A stretch of 64,000 nucleotides of DNA, from NCBI GenBank assembly GCA_033807695.1, contig CM066309.1, forward strand, positions 3,596,001 to 3,660,000. The letters run 5' to 3'. The notes beneath the pieces were generated by a model. It was not told the origin of the DNA. It worked only from the letters and a program-made list of their open reading frames with translations, and did no database searches. How positions within the stretch are numbered: the stretch's first letter is position 1; each line of letters starts with the position of its first letter. The position numbers and the translations under genes were made by a program. This document shows positions 46,681 through 58,628 of the stretch, in pieces. Source of the DNA: Daedaleopsis sinensis (lineage: Eukaryota; Basidiomycota; Agaricomycetes; Polyporales; Polyporaceae).

Positions 46681-49106
46681 TGCTGGTGGCACAACTCTTC
46701 GAGGACGTGCCCGATGATCATAACCTCCCACTGATACAGATTGGTGTCATCAACCAGGCCTAGAGACGCGCGCATAGTTTAGTTTGACGATATCAAGAGT
46801 CACGATACATGAGTCGTCAGTGGAATACCGGATGTTTGGAAGTCGCAAAACCGCACCTGCCGAAAAACCTTCCACCGGGTGCTTGGTGAGCTCCGCGGGC
46901 TGGCGTCGGACATATTAGCTAGAACATTCCCATTGCCCGGAAGGCCTGTCCTAGACATCGTGTGCTACGGAGACAGAGGAGTGGGTGTGTTCGGTGCTGG
47001 GGTTGTGCGGCGTGCCACTGTGCGCCGGATTTTGCGTACAATGGCTGGGGCTTGTCGGATGATGGACAGTGTCCATATGCGTCAGGTGCAGATATCCAAG
47101 GTGAGGTCTCCGGAGAAGTGATGAGCTCGAGGGAGTAGCGGAGGGTGAGGCGGGAGAGTGGCGGGAGGCGGGCGTTGTTGCGAAGGGAGCGCTGAGTCGA
47201 GCATGCTGACAGAGACGCCGGACGTCATCTCAGGCGCCTGAACACGACCGGTACTTTTGTGCCGCCCACTGGCCCCTGTTATAACCACCACCAGTGCGCG
47301 CGCCGACATCTGCTCTCGAAGGACGAATTTCTCTGGTTGAACTCCTTCTACCCTTCTGTTTCCTCCTTTTCATGCTGCTAGCCGACTAGTCTGCTTCCCT
47401 CCTGGGCGATGAAGTTTTCAAGATCCCGCCGGCCTTCTCGCGGTTGGAGGCCAAGGGTAGACGGGTACACAATTTGCACACAGGTTCGTGTAATACATCC
47501 CACTCGCGTCCCGTACGCTCTCCACGTCCTCTCACAGGTCAGTGCGTTCGTCCATTCTTGCCGTCGGCTGCAGCACGTTCTTCGGCCCTTCAATCCCACT
47601 GCCCCCAGCATCCACTCTCCCAAATCTCTCGCCGCCGTTCAACTCAACTGAGCTCTACGCATACCTATCACTGTGTGCCGTGCATGCAGCTGCGGCGCAC
47701 TACTCGTCTGCCGCCCGGAACTCCATCCGCGTCCATTTACACCCGCCCAATCCAATCCAATCCCTTTAGTCGTCAGCTACAGTTCGACGTGAGTTCTACG
47801 ACATCGAGACCACACACAGGGACGTACCGTCACTGACGCTTCTGACCATTTCTGCCGACTTCTCATGTACCGTATCATCTCCGTCGCCTACTCTTCGAAA
47901 CTCGGCCTGCGTCTGCGCAGCTCGTAGCCTGCAGAAAGGCTCACAGCCAGACACGTCTATGCTCTCTAATCGTTGTTCTCTTCTCATATGGGAGGTATTG
48001 TATCTTGCTCTTGGCTCAACATCTCGCTTGCTTTATTTTACTCACAGGCTCTCTCGCCGTCTTTGCGTGACTCGCACTATGGACACCGAGGCTACCCAAC
48101 AGCACGCGCAGACAGAGCCATTCTCGTGCGCCCCTGAATACCGATCAGCTTCCAAGGCCGACGTCTCAAGCAGCAATGATCGCCGTGCCGAATGGGCATC
48201 GCCTGCGATCTCGAGTTTGCACCACACCTGCCCGCTGGAGACATCCTGGCTCATGCGAGATGAGCAGACACGGCTGGACGTCGCTCAGTGCAGTCGACCT
48301 GCACTACTGTGAGCTCGCGCCCGTGCGCAAGGTGCGTCACTCCCCACTCCGCTCACAAGTCGACCGCCTTAATTTGAAAGACCACACTCGTCTTCGTTAT
48401 GCACTTCCACCCCCTGTCGCCCTAACCACATGCAACCTTTCGAAGCCTTAACCCGAACTGCGCTGGGATTCTCACTACTCGGCGATCGACATTCGTAGAC
48501 AGCTCAGCACCGACATCTCAGACCCCTCCCCCCACTTTTCGAGACGATCTCTCGATGCACTGGCCGAGGTCGGGATACCGAGTGTGTACCGCCCATCGAC
48601 ACGCTGCGCAGATCGTCCTTGCACGAGGTCGTTCACCGGAGCTGTCCTCCATGCTGAACATACACGTATCCCTGAACAGGGCCACCGGCCGCATGGATTT
48701 GTGCGAGCTGAGCCGCGCCGTTCCGCCCGACGCACGATGCAGGTACGTGTCATCGAGTTTCAGTATACATATGTCGTCGGGAGTGGGGAAGCTCGATTTG
48801 CGATTGAGGACGTCCGAGTTGTCTGAGTCTAGCACAGGCACGAGTTCTGCCGGCTCGTACCGCCGGACCTCAGACGACGGTCACTGGCACTGACCAGCCC
48901 ACTCGGGATCCTCGGTCCTCGTTTAGTTCGCAAACCCTCGCCAGATTGAGACCCGTGCCCCAAGCTATGCCCTTCCAGCCGAGAAGCTCATGTATGCACG
49001 ACTATGCACTACAGTCCAATGTATGAGCGGCCATGCCAATGCCTTGGTGTAGCTATAGTCACAGTGTCCGAAGAGTTCAGGCGGCGTCAGCTCCATATGT
49101 CAATGA
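46681..49106. other. Gene-poor stretch upstream of module copy 2
   Basis: No recognised gene over 2.4 kb. It holds the second copy of the duplicated upstream block. Open frames at 48080-48310 and 48480-48830 (plus) show coding-like composition without a known family. Confidence 0.4.
47135..47275 (+). repeat. Duplicated upstream block, copy at 47.2 kb
   Basis: Counterpart of 41551-41700, with the CRE-like site reduced to GGACGTCA (47220-47227) and AGGCGCCTGA following. Confidence 0.7.
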
Positions 49107-51490
49107 TCAAACATCTGTATCGGGCAGGTTTGCCAAGATATCGGCAGTGTTCACGCCTGGGAACACCTCGAAGTCGCTGTCCACCTCACATATTGTATTG
49201 TTCATAGGGACCTGCCAGTTGAAGCAATCTTTAGTACGACGGCGAGGTACTAATAGTTGATGTGGAAATAGAACTCACCGTGCCATTCACCATGTAAGCG
49301 ATGGTGATAGCGTTCAGGCAAGACGAAGGCTCTCCCAATGTTGTGTGCTATACGGGGTGTCGTCAACTCCGAGATCCAGGGAATGTGAAGGTACTACTGT
49401 TTACCCCGAATCCGTTCAGCCGAACTAAAGCTGCACTGTCACCAAGTTGACCAGCTAGAACTTGAGCACCGGCGAGGGGCGTGATTGGATCGTACTGAAG
49501 AGCGCTCGCCATAAGATTCTGATATACCTTTGCATGGCGGATGCATGAATCCGAGGCGAGGGACACTCACGGTGCTCGAAGCGATAAGGATCTTGTTTGC
49601 CAGTTTCTTGTTGAATGGACCGCGGTATATCTCCACAGATCGAACAGGCCAGAATGCGCATTGGTAGGTCGGGAATGGCCACATGGAACCGACTAGTTCA
49701 GTGTGTTGGAAATCATCAACGGCATTATCGGATGAGCAAGCAGGAGAACGTACATATATGTGATACGTTCCGCGTACTAGCGATGATTGATTCAAACACA
49801 TCCGTCATGTTCGTTTTGGGGTTCAGATCAACACTGTCGGCACATGAGATTGCTTGAGTCGTGTACGGAGTTGTCTCATTCGCCTGGCGTTTACGAAGGC
49901 TGAAGGCGGTGTGGTTAGTTACCAATCAATGAGTACCACAGGCGGACGTACAAATCGCGAGAGACCAGACTTGTCGTCTTCTTTGTCCTGACCACAGACG
50001 TGTTTTGCCCGGACTCGCCGCCAACAATCTCAACGATTTGGGGATACACCTCGTTGGCAAAGTTTGTCCAATCCGCGGGGGTATACATCTCGTTGAACAG
50101 GTTCGCTAATCACCCGTCAGTATCCGCCGTCGTTATGTACAAAACTCCACTCACAGCGGATTTGCCCAGAGGTAAGTGGTACCGATGAGTTCAGCCGGGT
50201 GGCGTCATGAGCCGCCTTCAGCAGCGCTTGGATTTTCGTGTCGATGTCAAGGGGTCCGTCTCCCTCAATAGCAGCAGCGCACCCAGCTGGGCCTGACAAT
50301 GCGCAGCCGGTGATCAAGGCCTTGTAGATGGTGTCGGCGGAGATCAACTGGTGCGACCAGCGCTGTAGGGATTGCCAAATCTTAGCTCAAACCACCGCGA
50401 AGACAAGGAGGCTACACACGGTTGCGAATTCTTGCGTGGCAATAATCACAGGGTCGAGGACGCCGTCTAGGATTACACGACCAACTCGCTGGAGGATGCA
50501 TTCAGTGCCAATTTCCTTGTGTAATCAATACAGATGTACTTGCCTCAGGAAACACTACGACATGCCAATGAGTGAATGAGCAGGCTTAAGACGACGGTTC
50601 ACAAACTCACTGTTGACAAACCAAGCTCCAATGAGTGTGCCATAAGATGTTCCGAAGTAGTTCACAGGAGCGTGTGGGCCGTCCAGCACATTGACAATGG
50701 ACACCATGTCACGCACGGCGGCGGCGGTCCCCAAGTACTTCAAGAACTTTCCACTGGGGGAGTGCAGACACTTCTGCCCTACCTCCTTGTACTTGTCCTG
50801 CATGAGGGAGGCTTGGGACATCAGCGCCGCTACATCAGCGGGGTCGGTGAAGTTCCCTGTCTCCTCAATACCGGTCAACTCGATCGTCCCTTTGAAGAAC
50901 GCATTGTACTCGTCCAGGCTCTCGAAACAGAAGATTTCGCCGGGCCTAATGTGTTGATGAAGTCAGCTATGAAATCGAGCATAGTAGTATTCAGGACTGA
51001 CGTCGTGAGGCCAACACCCCGAGGGTCCCAACTTGCGATGTCGTACACTCCGCCAGTAAGCGCGAGAAGAAGATCTTTCATCTCGTCAACGCCCTGCAGC
51101 CCGGAGCCCCCAGGCCCACCTACAAAAATAGAATCAGCGGACGTCTCCATTACAGCAAGCAGTAGGTCGCGACCTGGGTTGAATAGGACTGTACCACGGC
51201 GCTCTCCAGTAGCGTTGGCCTTGATGATTGCCAACCGGGCTTTGCCAAGGTCGGGGTTCTGGTAGTCCAACGGGACATCGAGATAACCGCAGCTCAATGA
51301 AGGGTCCTTCACCACGGTAGGATCACATGGACCCCAGTTGACTTGAGGATCTCCCTGATAGGAAGTCAGCCAATATCGTGGTGTCCCACAGACGGGGAGC
51401 ACAGACCTGATCCCTGGAACTTGAGGCGGCATAGCTGGTGCTAGATGCAAGGAAGAGGGCGAGAAAGAGTGTGAACGAGAGGTCAAACAT
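49107..51490 (-). CDS. Secreted alpha/beta-hydrolase peptidase (S33, TAP-like)
   Basis: Thirteen exons, read downward: 51490-51407, 51354-51174, 51119-51002, 50945-50611, 50554-50544, 50488-50420, 50362-50155, 50105-49952, 49899-49754, 49692-49571, 49518-49405, 49347-49279, 49211-49107. The product is 571 aa. The signal peptide is MFDLSFTLFLALFLASSTSY. Family marks are LDVPLDYQNP, oxyanion loop NPGGPGGSG, DPRGVGLTT, nucleophile Ser in FGTSYGT, VNMFPERVGRVILDGVLDP, catalytic Asp in YDPITPLAGAQ and His in GFGHTT. Such enzymes remove tripeptides or di-/oligopeptides from N-termini outside the cell. Exon 5 is only 11 nt and the intron after it uses a GC-AG pair (GCAAGT). Both are needed to restore NMFPER, so they are probably real. 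Confidence 0.93.
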
Positions 51491-51989
51491 CGCTGGACCT
51501 GTTCTGTGATGTACACTGACCTTAAAGTTGGTCACTGTCCGCATTATATAGGACTGTCGCCCATTGAAACGAGCAACGTTTGTAGAATCTCCCATGGAGC
51601 GTCATTATGCCATGACCACCGCGGCCGTCCTCTGCGGATACTGACACCTGTCATACTCGCAACTCATTGTACGAGAGCTGCGCAAGGGCGGTGGCATCGC
51701 AACATGCATGGCGCAGCTGCGGGAGGGCATCGCCATCGACGTCGCTGCCAGAGTTAATCGTATACAAGTACTGCGCAAGTAGAGCACAGTCGCTTGTGAG
51801 GTAATGCGTACTGCTTTATCCTTGAGCGATGAGTCGCTCGGGCCCCGGTACTGAGTTGGTTTCACTACAGGTATCCGTGGACTAGATGAAAAGGGGGACA
51901 GATCGAGTTTGTAGTCATGATCCAGTTGTATTCAAGAGGTCCGGTCCAGCCTGCGGCGAAGAAACCCTTAGGTGTCTATTGCTTGGCTT
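51491..51989. other. Intergenic, peptidase promoter
   Basis: About 500 bp upstream of the peptidase start. TATATAGG on the reverse strand near 51545-51552 could serve as the TATA element. No gene is seen. Confidence 0.45.
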
Positions 51990-52300
51990 CCAGGGGGCGA
52001 TGGTGAGTGCATGTCGTACAGTCGCTGCGAGAAGGCTAAATCCCGTCGAGGCTCGGGATACCCCCGAGATCAACGAATTGAACAAGGGGCAGGAGCATGG
52101 AGGATGACGGTAGAGCACGGTGGAGTGATCGCAGTTTCCTCAGGTCCACGATATGGATCGTGCGGAAGGGATGAGAGCGGCTTCGAGGGATGCAGGCTTG
52201 ACGAACAAGGGCGCAGCTCCGTAGCGTGGATTCATGGGTGGTTGAAGATCTTAGGTAAGACGTCGATGGCCCCCGGAAAACCAAGGAGCCCAGCGCTTAC
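51990..52300 (-). pseudogene. F-box fragment, remnant of the F-box/WD40 gene of module copy 3
   Basis: A decayed N-terminal piece matches the start of the three intact fusions, with LRSCALVRQACIPRSRSHPF, then RTIHIVDLRKLRSLHRAL. The first residues and everything after ~90 codons (leucine-rich and WD40 parts) are missing. It lies 0.2 kb downstream of the intact G-alpha stop, on the same strand, where a full F-box/WD40 gene sits in the other modules. Confidence 0.8.
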
Positions 52301-52494
52301 TGAGGGGTTCGGCCGGGAGGTGAACCAATCGCAAACGAGGACGAGATCGAACGAGTTCGCGAGCGAGCGTTGCTGGAAGAATAGGAGGGTATAATATACG
52401 GAGGACGCACAGCGCAGTACATAGCTAATAAGATAGGGCTTACCCAGAAGATCGCTATAGATACTCTGGCACGAACGTAACACCGCGCGGGGCA

Positions 52495-55400
52495 CTACAC
52501 GAAATCCGCCCGCTGAAGGTTGTGGCGGAGGACACCGTCGCGCACTGAGGCAAGCGTCGACGCTGTCGCTTTCGTATCCTGCAGCACCGTTGTCAGCGAA
52601 GCACCCTCATACGCAAATCATGTCACTCACGATCGCCGTTGTTACGTAGCCGTAGAACGGTCGTCCTGCCTCCGGCGAGTATTCGCGTTGTTGATCCCTG
52701 AACTTCTGGTGAAGGTCTACAGCATGCCCTCTGTCAGCACCCTTCTAGATCTCGTCGACGAAGAAGAGAAGGTACGCACATCGCGCCAGAACCGGGCCCG
52801 AGTTCTCGCGGTCGCCGAAACTGGGCAGGTACCTGTTCACCTTGACACCGTTCGCAAGCTTCCGCTCGAGCAGGTCGAACTTGTTCAGGAACACTGCCCG
52901 CGCGAGCGTCGGCGTCAGCATCAGCATCTCAATGAGCAGCTGGAGCACGGCGAGCAGACGCACGGATGATGATGCATTTGGCGAGCAGCCTCGACTGCAC
53001 GATCCCCTTCCAGAGGAGGAACGAATCCTCGAGCCGGTTCACCCGCCGGTCCTCTGCGAGCAGCTCATCGAAGCACGAGATCGGCGCGAGGAAGAGTATC
53101 GCGTTGGCGTCGTCGAAGAACGGATACCAGGCCGCGCGCTGTCCCCCACCGCTGATCAGCACCCACGCACGGACCACGGCACACACAAACGCAGAACGTA
53201 CCGAAGTTCGGGACCCGCCGACGTCGTAGATCATCCACTCGCGCGAGACCTCCGTCGTCGGGCCTGTCCGCTCTGCATTTCAGTACCCCGGCCTCAGCGC
53301 TGGAGTGTGGAGGATACGAGACGGCTACGCACCCCACTTCTCCATCACGAGCTTGTACTCCTGCACGCCGACGGTGCGGAGGCGCGAGCGCACCACGTCG
53401 TCGTCCGAAGGTTCATAGTCGCGCTGGGCGATGCGCGCGATGTCGTCCAGGAAGCTGCAGAACGTGATAGAGTTTGATGAGTCGCTGTCGAGAGTCCGGC
53501 GAAACGCACGACACTCACTACCCCGGCGCGAGCTCCATTCGGATCTTCCGCCGCCTGAGCACGTCCCGCACGACGTCGTCCTCCCACAGCGCCCGCATGT
53601 CCTCCGCGCAGCTCGCGATGATCTCCGTCGCGTCGTCGAGCTTCGACCCGTCCGAGCCGTTGCTCACCCGCCCCTCGCTCTCGTGCCCGTTCAGCCTGTG
53701 GTACGCGGACAGCACCGCCTCGCGCCACGTCGCGTTCGACCGCACGTAGTACTCGCTCGGCCGCCGCCGCCCAACAGACCCCGCCTCGAACGGCGCCGCT
53801 GCGTTCTCATCGTCTGGCGGATGGGCATGGCTCCCGCTGCCGTTGCCCCACAGACCGATCCCTGGCGTCTCGGCTACCTCGTCGGTCGCGGCGCCGATGA
53901 GCTGCTTGAGATCTGCTTCTACTCTTCGCAGAGGGGCGAGGCGGAGTTTGAGGAGCGCGTGTGTGTTGCTGAACTGCACGGGGGATGGTGTGGACGCTTC
54001 GTTCGTCGGGCTGCTCTCGTGGCTGCTGTTTGTGCCGGACGGAGAAGTGACCGGACGGGCGAAGGGCGAGGACACGGGCGAGGTCGGGTGCGCCCCCGTC
54101 TTGCCCATCTCGGTGGAGAGAACGTCCAGAATCGTGTTTATCGAACGGACGAGGTTGAGCTGGATCACGGCGCGCCATGATTCACGCTCTGCCTTCCATG
54201 CTTTCGGAGCGAAGGCTAACTGGAAGTCTGGAGCGTGATAGTCAGTATTGCGCGACGATAGATCGGACGCCAGGTTTGCTCATCCAGCGACCGTCTCGGT
54301 ATGTTCACGACCACAACCACGCGTGCAAGCTGTCGCGAATCAGGATCAAAGCATTCACCGGCACCCCGTAAGATGCAGGCTAACGCGCACCCAAGGGAGT
54401 CGAGACAGTACAACACGAGCAGTGTCAATGAACGTAGGCGACGCGCGAGATCACGAAGCGAGGAACCGCCAGTGACCAGTCTGCTGCGGTAACTCGGATA
54501 TAGCTCGGAGGCGTGCCTTCCTCAAATCGAGAGATCCGGCAACGCTGCCATCGAGCTGAACTTGGGTGACTACGGTCCTCCCGGCGTAGTGAGATACTTG
54601 TCGCTTGCAAGGCGACATGCGCAATCTCCGGTTGGAGTGAGACCGAATGATAAGATACGTACTTTTAAGTGTAGTGGATTTGCCTGTATAGAAGAGAGAT
54701 AGTCAGCGATGTAGGCTTGTCATGAGGAATGGTATAAGGCGACCAGGAAGCAGAGAGAGCACTGGCACGATGCAGCACTGTCGTGGTCGCGCGAGCGAAG
54801 GCGCCGATCACAACACGGGATCTGACTACGACCACGCCGATTGCTCCGTCTTAGCAAGAACCGTGAGGCGAATAACGGCATTGCGCCGGCCACAACATGT
54901 CTGTGCACCCCCGTTCTTCAGCACCGCGACATGCGTACAGAGACGGAGGTGAACGCGCGAGTCCATCTGGATCCATACTGAGCCACACTTGCCTCCGCGA
55001 TGCACGGACAGGGATGTGAGACCAGGTCTGAGGTTATGACGTTATGGTGCGCGAGGTATTTTCTTGTGGGATTAGGGAACGGCTTCGGCGGTAAAGTCGA
55101 CGGTTCGCCGGGAGAGCAGGGCGACCGCGAAGCGGCGCAGTACTTAGACACGCGTCTTCAGCGAGAAGACGACGCATGAGTGAGTACCGCATGTCGCCCT
55201 GCTCCGGACGCGCACACGATTTGAGAAGTGAAAACATTTCGCTCCCAAAAGTCAATGGGTGAACGGGTACGAGGGCAAGGTCGGAGCAGGGAGCAGTGCC
55301 TCACTGCTGACGTAGAGGAGGGAGCGACAGACACGTATGGGCTCGTGTGATCGTCGTGCACAGGCCAGAATTCATAGCTGCCCGTTCGCCCGGGGGATGC

Positions 55401-55998
55401 ACGGCGCGCGTCACCTGGGTGTTCGAAGAAGCGGACGAGTGACACCCTATATCACCCATACATGCACGACCAGACTCGCATAAGCGAGCACGGTAGCGCG
55501 TGCGAGAGTGGTTGGTCGTGTAAGTATCACGTCCCGAGTGTGTCGGGGTCGAAGCGAGGAATGGAAGGCTGGCTTGATGCTTGTACGTCTACCGACCCCC
55601 CTACTCGCGTCCGTGTGCAGATCGAGAACGCGGGGACAGACACGAGCGGGTAGACGAGGATAGACTAGTACGAGCGTCGGGCGTCGAGCGTCGCGACTGA
55701 CGCGGACGCCTAGCCCACGTTGCGGGCGTGCAGGGACAGAAGAGAAACGGGGGTTGAGAGGGAGAGAGCACGTACCAGATTCGCTCTGGCCGAGGAGCAG
55801 GAGCTTGAACATGCTCTTCTGCTTCTTCCACGCGGCGCGCTCGAGCTTTATCCGCTCGTCGATCTCGTCGTTGACCTTCCTCGCGTCTTCCTCGCGCTGG
55901 AGTCGCTGGGCGCGTTCCTGCGCGGACTCGCCCGGGGGCGGCGCGAGGGCGACAGAGAGAGGGTCGTCGGGGTCGGTTGAGTGGCGGACGGCGTACAT
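52495..55998 (-). CDS. Heterotrimeric G-protein alpha subunit, divergent basidiomycete type
   Basis: Nine exons, read downward: 55998-55776, 54683-54663, 54227-53522, 53454-53333, 53272-53202, 53138-52964, 52893-52780, 52716-52631, 52578-52495, giving 533 aa. Canonical subunits are about 350 aa. Nucleotide motifs: P-loop GQSESGKST (split by intron 1), switch I VRSRLRTVG, switch II DVGGSR, NKFDLL and TTAIDTKA. The catalytic Gln of DVGGQ is Ser here, so GTP hydrolysis may be slow. No Met-Gly start, so no standard myristoylation; the N-terminus is a charged coiled coil (RAQRLQREEDARKVNDE). About 150 extra residues lie in the helical domain. Intron 1 is 1092 nt and intron 2 is 435 nt, flanking a 21-nt exon. 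The only intact member of five copies here. Confidence 0.92.
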
Positions 55999-57989
55999 GT
56001 CGGGCGCGACGACCGCGGCGAGCTGTCGAGGAAGTGGGGACGGCGAGGAGGGGATGGTAGGAGGTAGAGAGGGTCAGCCAGCGGAAGCGCTCCGTCCACC
56101 GGCGGAGACATTAATATTACCTCAGCAAATAGAGCGCTAAAGGAACAAGTAGGCGCGGCGCGTGCACCCGCTCAGACCGGTACTTACGCCGGCATTTGCA
56201 GATCTTCCTCTCCTTCTTCTCGATATACAAAGCCATCTCCGGCTAACAACTCTTCTCGACAAACTGCGAACTGAGGCCGGCGGCGAGAAGCAAGCTCCCA
56301 GCGGCGAACAGGCATACGCACGGGGCTGACCATCCACCTCCGAGATCGGAATCTCATCTCTTCCTCACCACACGCCGCTGTCCGACGTTCCAGACTGTCA
56401 GTGCGCCCCGACAGAGCCCGACAGCTCGACTCAGCCAGATTAATATTTCTCATATTCGAGCGAACGACTTGCGAGATATCAAGCACTCGATTCACCGCCG
56501 CCCAAAGCTACATGTCACGCCCATAAACTAAACCACGGCCCTCATCCGGAGTAAGTAGCCAGGGTCACAGATTCGAGATGATCTTCGCTCTACTTCCCTG
56601 GCAAGTGACACCCTTCTCGCTGCTCAGGTACGTTCGATGTACACCCTAGATCACAGAACAATCCTTTACAGTCTTCTACTGTCCACAACCCGTACCCCGC
56701 GATTGATGAGCGTCAGCTCTATGATCCGCTTGCAGAAAGCCGACAACATCTCCTTAGCAACCCGTTTATTAGGCCAAGACCTTACGACAACGCTAAGACT
56801 GCGCGGCTCTACTTACGCGGTCGTGAACTTCGCTTTGAACCTCGTTTCACGATTCATTGTCACAGGCCTCCGTCTTGCTCCGCGTCGAACGTCCGACAGG
56901 CCAGTCTAGCCTGCTCGGAACACAACCTGCATCGGCGACCCGGTGACGAGGTTAATATCCAGGCGCTACGCAGGTGCGTAATCATATGCATGTCAACGTC
57001 GGCACGGCGGTCCAGGCAATCGCGTAGATCTGAAACGCTCTTTTCATTGTATCGAAGAGGTATTTCAGATTTGCAGTGCAGTCTTGTGCTCGCAGTCAAT
57101 CCTTGCATGCATTCTGTCTCTCTCCGGTACGTCTGGCACTGCGATCCATTCCTCTCCGACAGCAGGCGCTTCCATTCATCATCGAATCATCCAACCCTCT
57201 CCTGATCCTCGACTCGAGTGACGGTGTGCAAGTAGCACGGAAGCGAGACACCACCATGATGGGTCCCAGGGGCGGTCCAGCACTCCAACATGTCACTAAT
57301 GAGCGTCACAGACTCACAGCCTGCGTCGAGGGACGCGAGGCTACCATGTTTACGCCCAGTTGGGCGCTCTCGAGGGGCAGCGTCACCGACAAGCGCGTCC
57401 ATCGTTGGTATGTCCTCAAGCCGTCTTCGAAGTAGCCACACGGTGGTGGTACGTGATTGGGTTATCTCAAAACGTGGTCTAGCATCTAAGCGGTCTGTAT
57501 CTAGCTTCCCGGGCTGACCGTCGGCGATGCGCGCGATCCCGAGTGCGCGTTCGTTAGGTCTGCTTAGCCGGGACGTCAAGGTCAGGCTTCCCCACCTGTC
57601 GACGCCCGTTGACTGTGTGGGTGGTATCGGGTCCCGAAAGGTCCCGAACTCGAACGTGTGGGATAAGCCCCTTGGCGCTCCCTCCTGCATTCTCTGCACT
57701 CACGCGCAGTGCGCGAGCGTTCGACTCGAGGGGTCCATTGTCAGAAGCCTCATGTCGAGAACTTCTGTGGGTCCTCGGGCGTGCCGCCCGTCGCAATCGG
57801 CGGCAGTGACTCGGAGTCGCACCTAGTCGCACTTCCGTTTCAGCGTCTGGCATCTGCGTGTCCGAGGACCGAGGCGCCCCCGCCTATCGGCGTGGCGATC
57901 CACATACACCAGCCATGGAATTAGTGTTTACAGCCGGAGCGACGAGCTGCACTCACATGCCAGTGCACCGCTTCGACACAATCTACATC
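55999..57989. other. G-alpha promoter and unassigned sequence
   Basis: About 2 kb. The first few hundred bp should contain the G-alpha promoter. No gene or clear module remnant is recognised between 56500 and 57900, where only short shadows occur. Confidence 0.4.
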
Positions 57990-58400
57990 GAGTGCCCGGC
58001 GGGCGGCAGCGCCGCGCAGGCGAAGCACAAGGTCGTGATGCAAAGATGGGACTGCCACACCTGCCTACGACATCGGCCGGGCCTGCACCTCGGTATGTAC
58101 TGACGCTCTCCGTGTATGGGTCTTGTTCCATGTTAGGGTGAGGACGGCGGCGTGTGCCCGGTAGCGATTCTTCGAGGACCGCGGTACCTCGTCTCGGCCC
58201 AGGCTCGAGCTTCACAAGCTGCTCGTGGAGGACCGGCGGGTGGGCCCACTCGAACATTCGCTACTACTCTGGGCCCCCATGATATCGTGCAGTCGAAGTC
58301 ACTCACCCAATGCATGATCGTTCGTGTATGGACCATAGTTTGGCTGCTCGAGGTTAGAGTAGGAGCTGTAATGCTCAGGCTCGGGGGCTGGTTCATGTAT
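57990..58400 (+). pseudogene. G-protein alpha subunit pseudogene, module copy 4 (inverted)
   Basis: Plus-strand similarity to exons 4-6 of the intact gene. AAGGTCGTGATGCAAAGATGGG corresponds to the YKLVMEKW exon end, and ACATCGGCCGGGCCTGCACC to DVGGSRT with its donor. GTGGAGGACCGGCGGGTG and ATATCGTGCAGTCGAAG correspond to the AEDRRVN...IVQSR exon. Frames are broken and both ends are missing. It lies 0.23 kb before F-box/WD40 paralog 3 in the same direction. Confidence 0.8.
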
Positions 58401-58628
58401 ATCGGTGGTCACTGGGTTAGCCCTACTGTATTAGATATCTGCTGTGCAGCAGTAGCATGTTCCTCGTAAGCTATACTCGTCTCCTTGGTCTGTCACTTTT
58501 GCTTGTGAACTGGATCGGTCTGGTTCGCCGTTCAAACGAACCAGTTCCATAAACGCTGGTCTCCTTCAAGTTACCGGATCGATCGATGGTGTTAGCTTCT
58601 TACCGTCACTGGTCTCTCAAGCTCACCC

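Noticed and set aside
55447..55775. Extension of G-alpha exon 1 into the downstream open frame
   Set aside because: The frame stays open past the donor by chance. The P-loop continues only after splicing to 54683.
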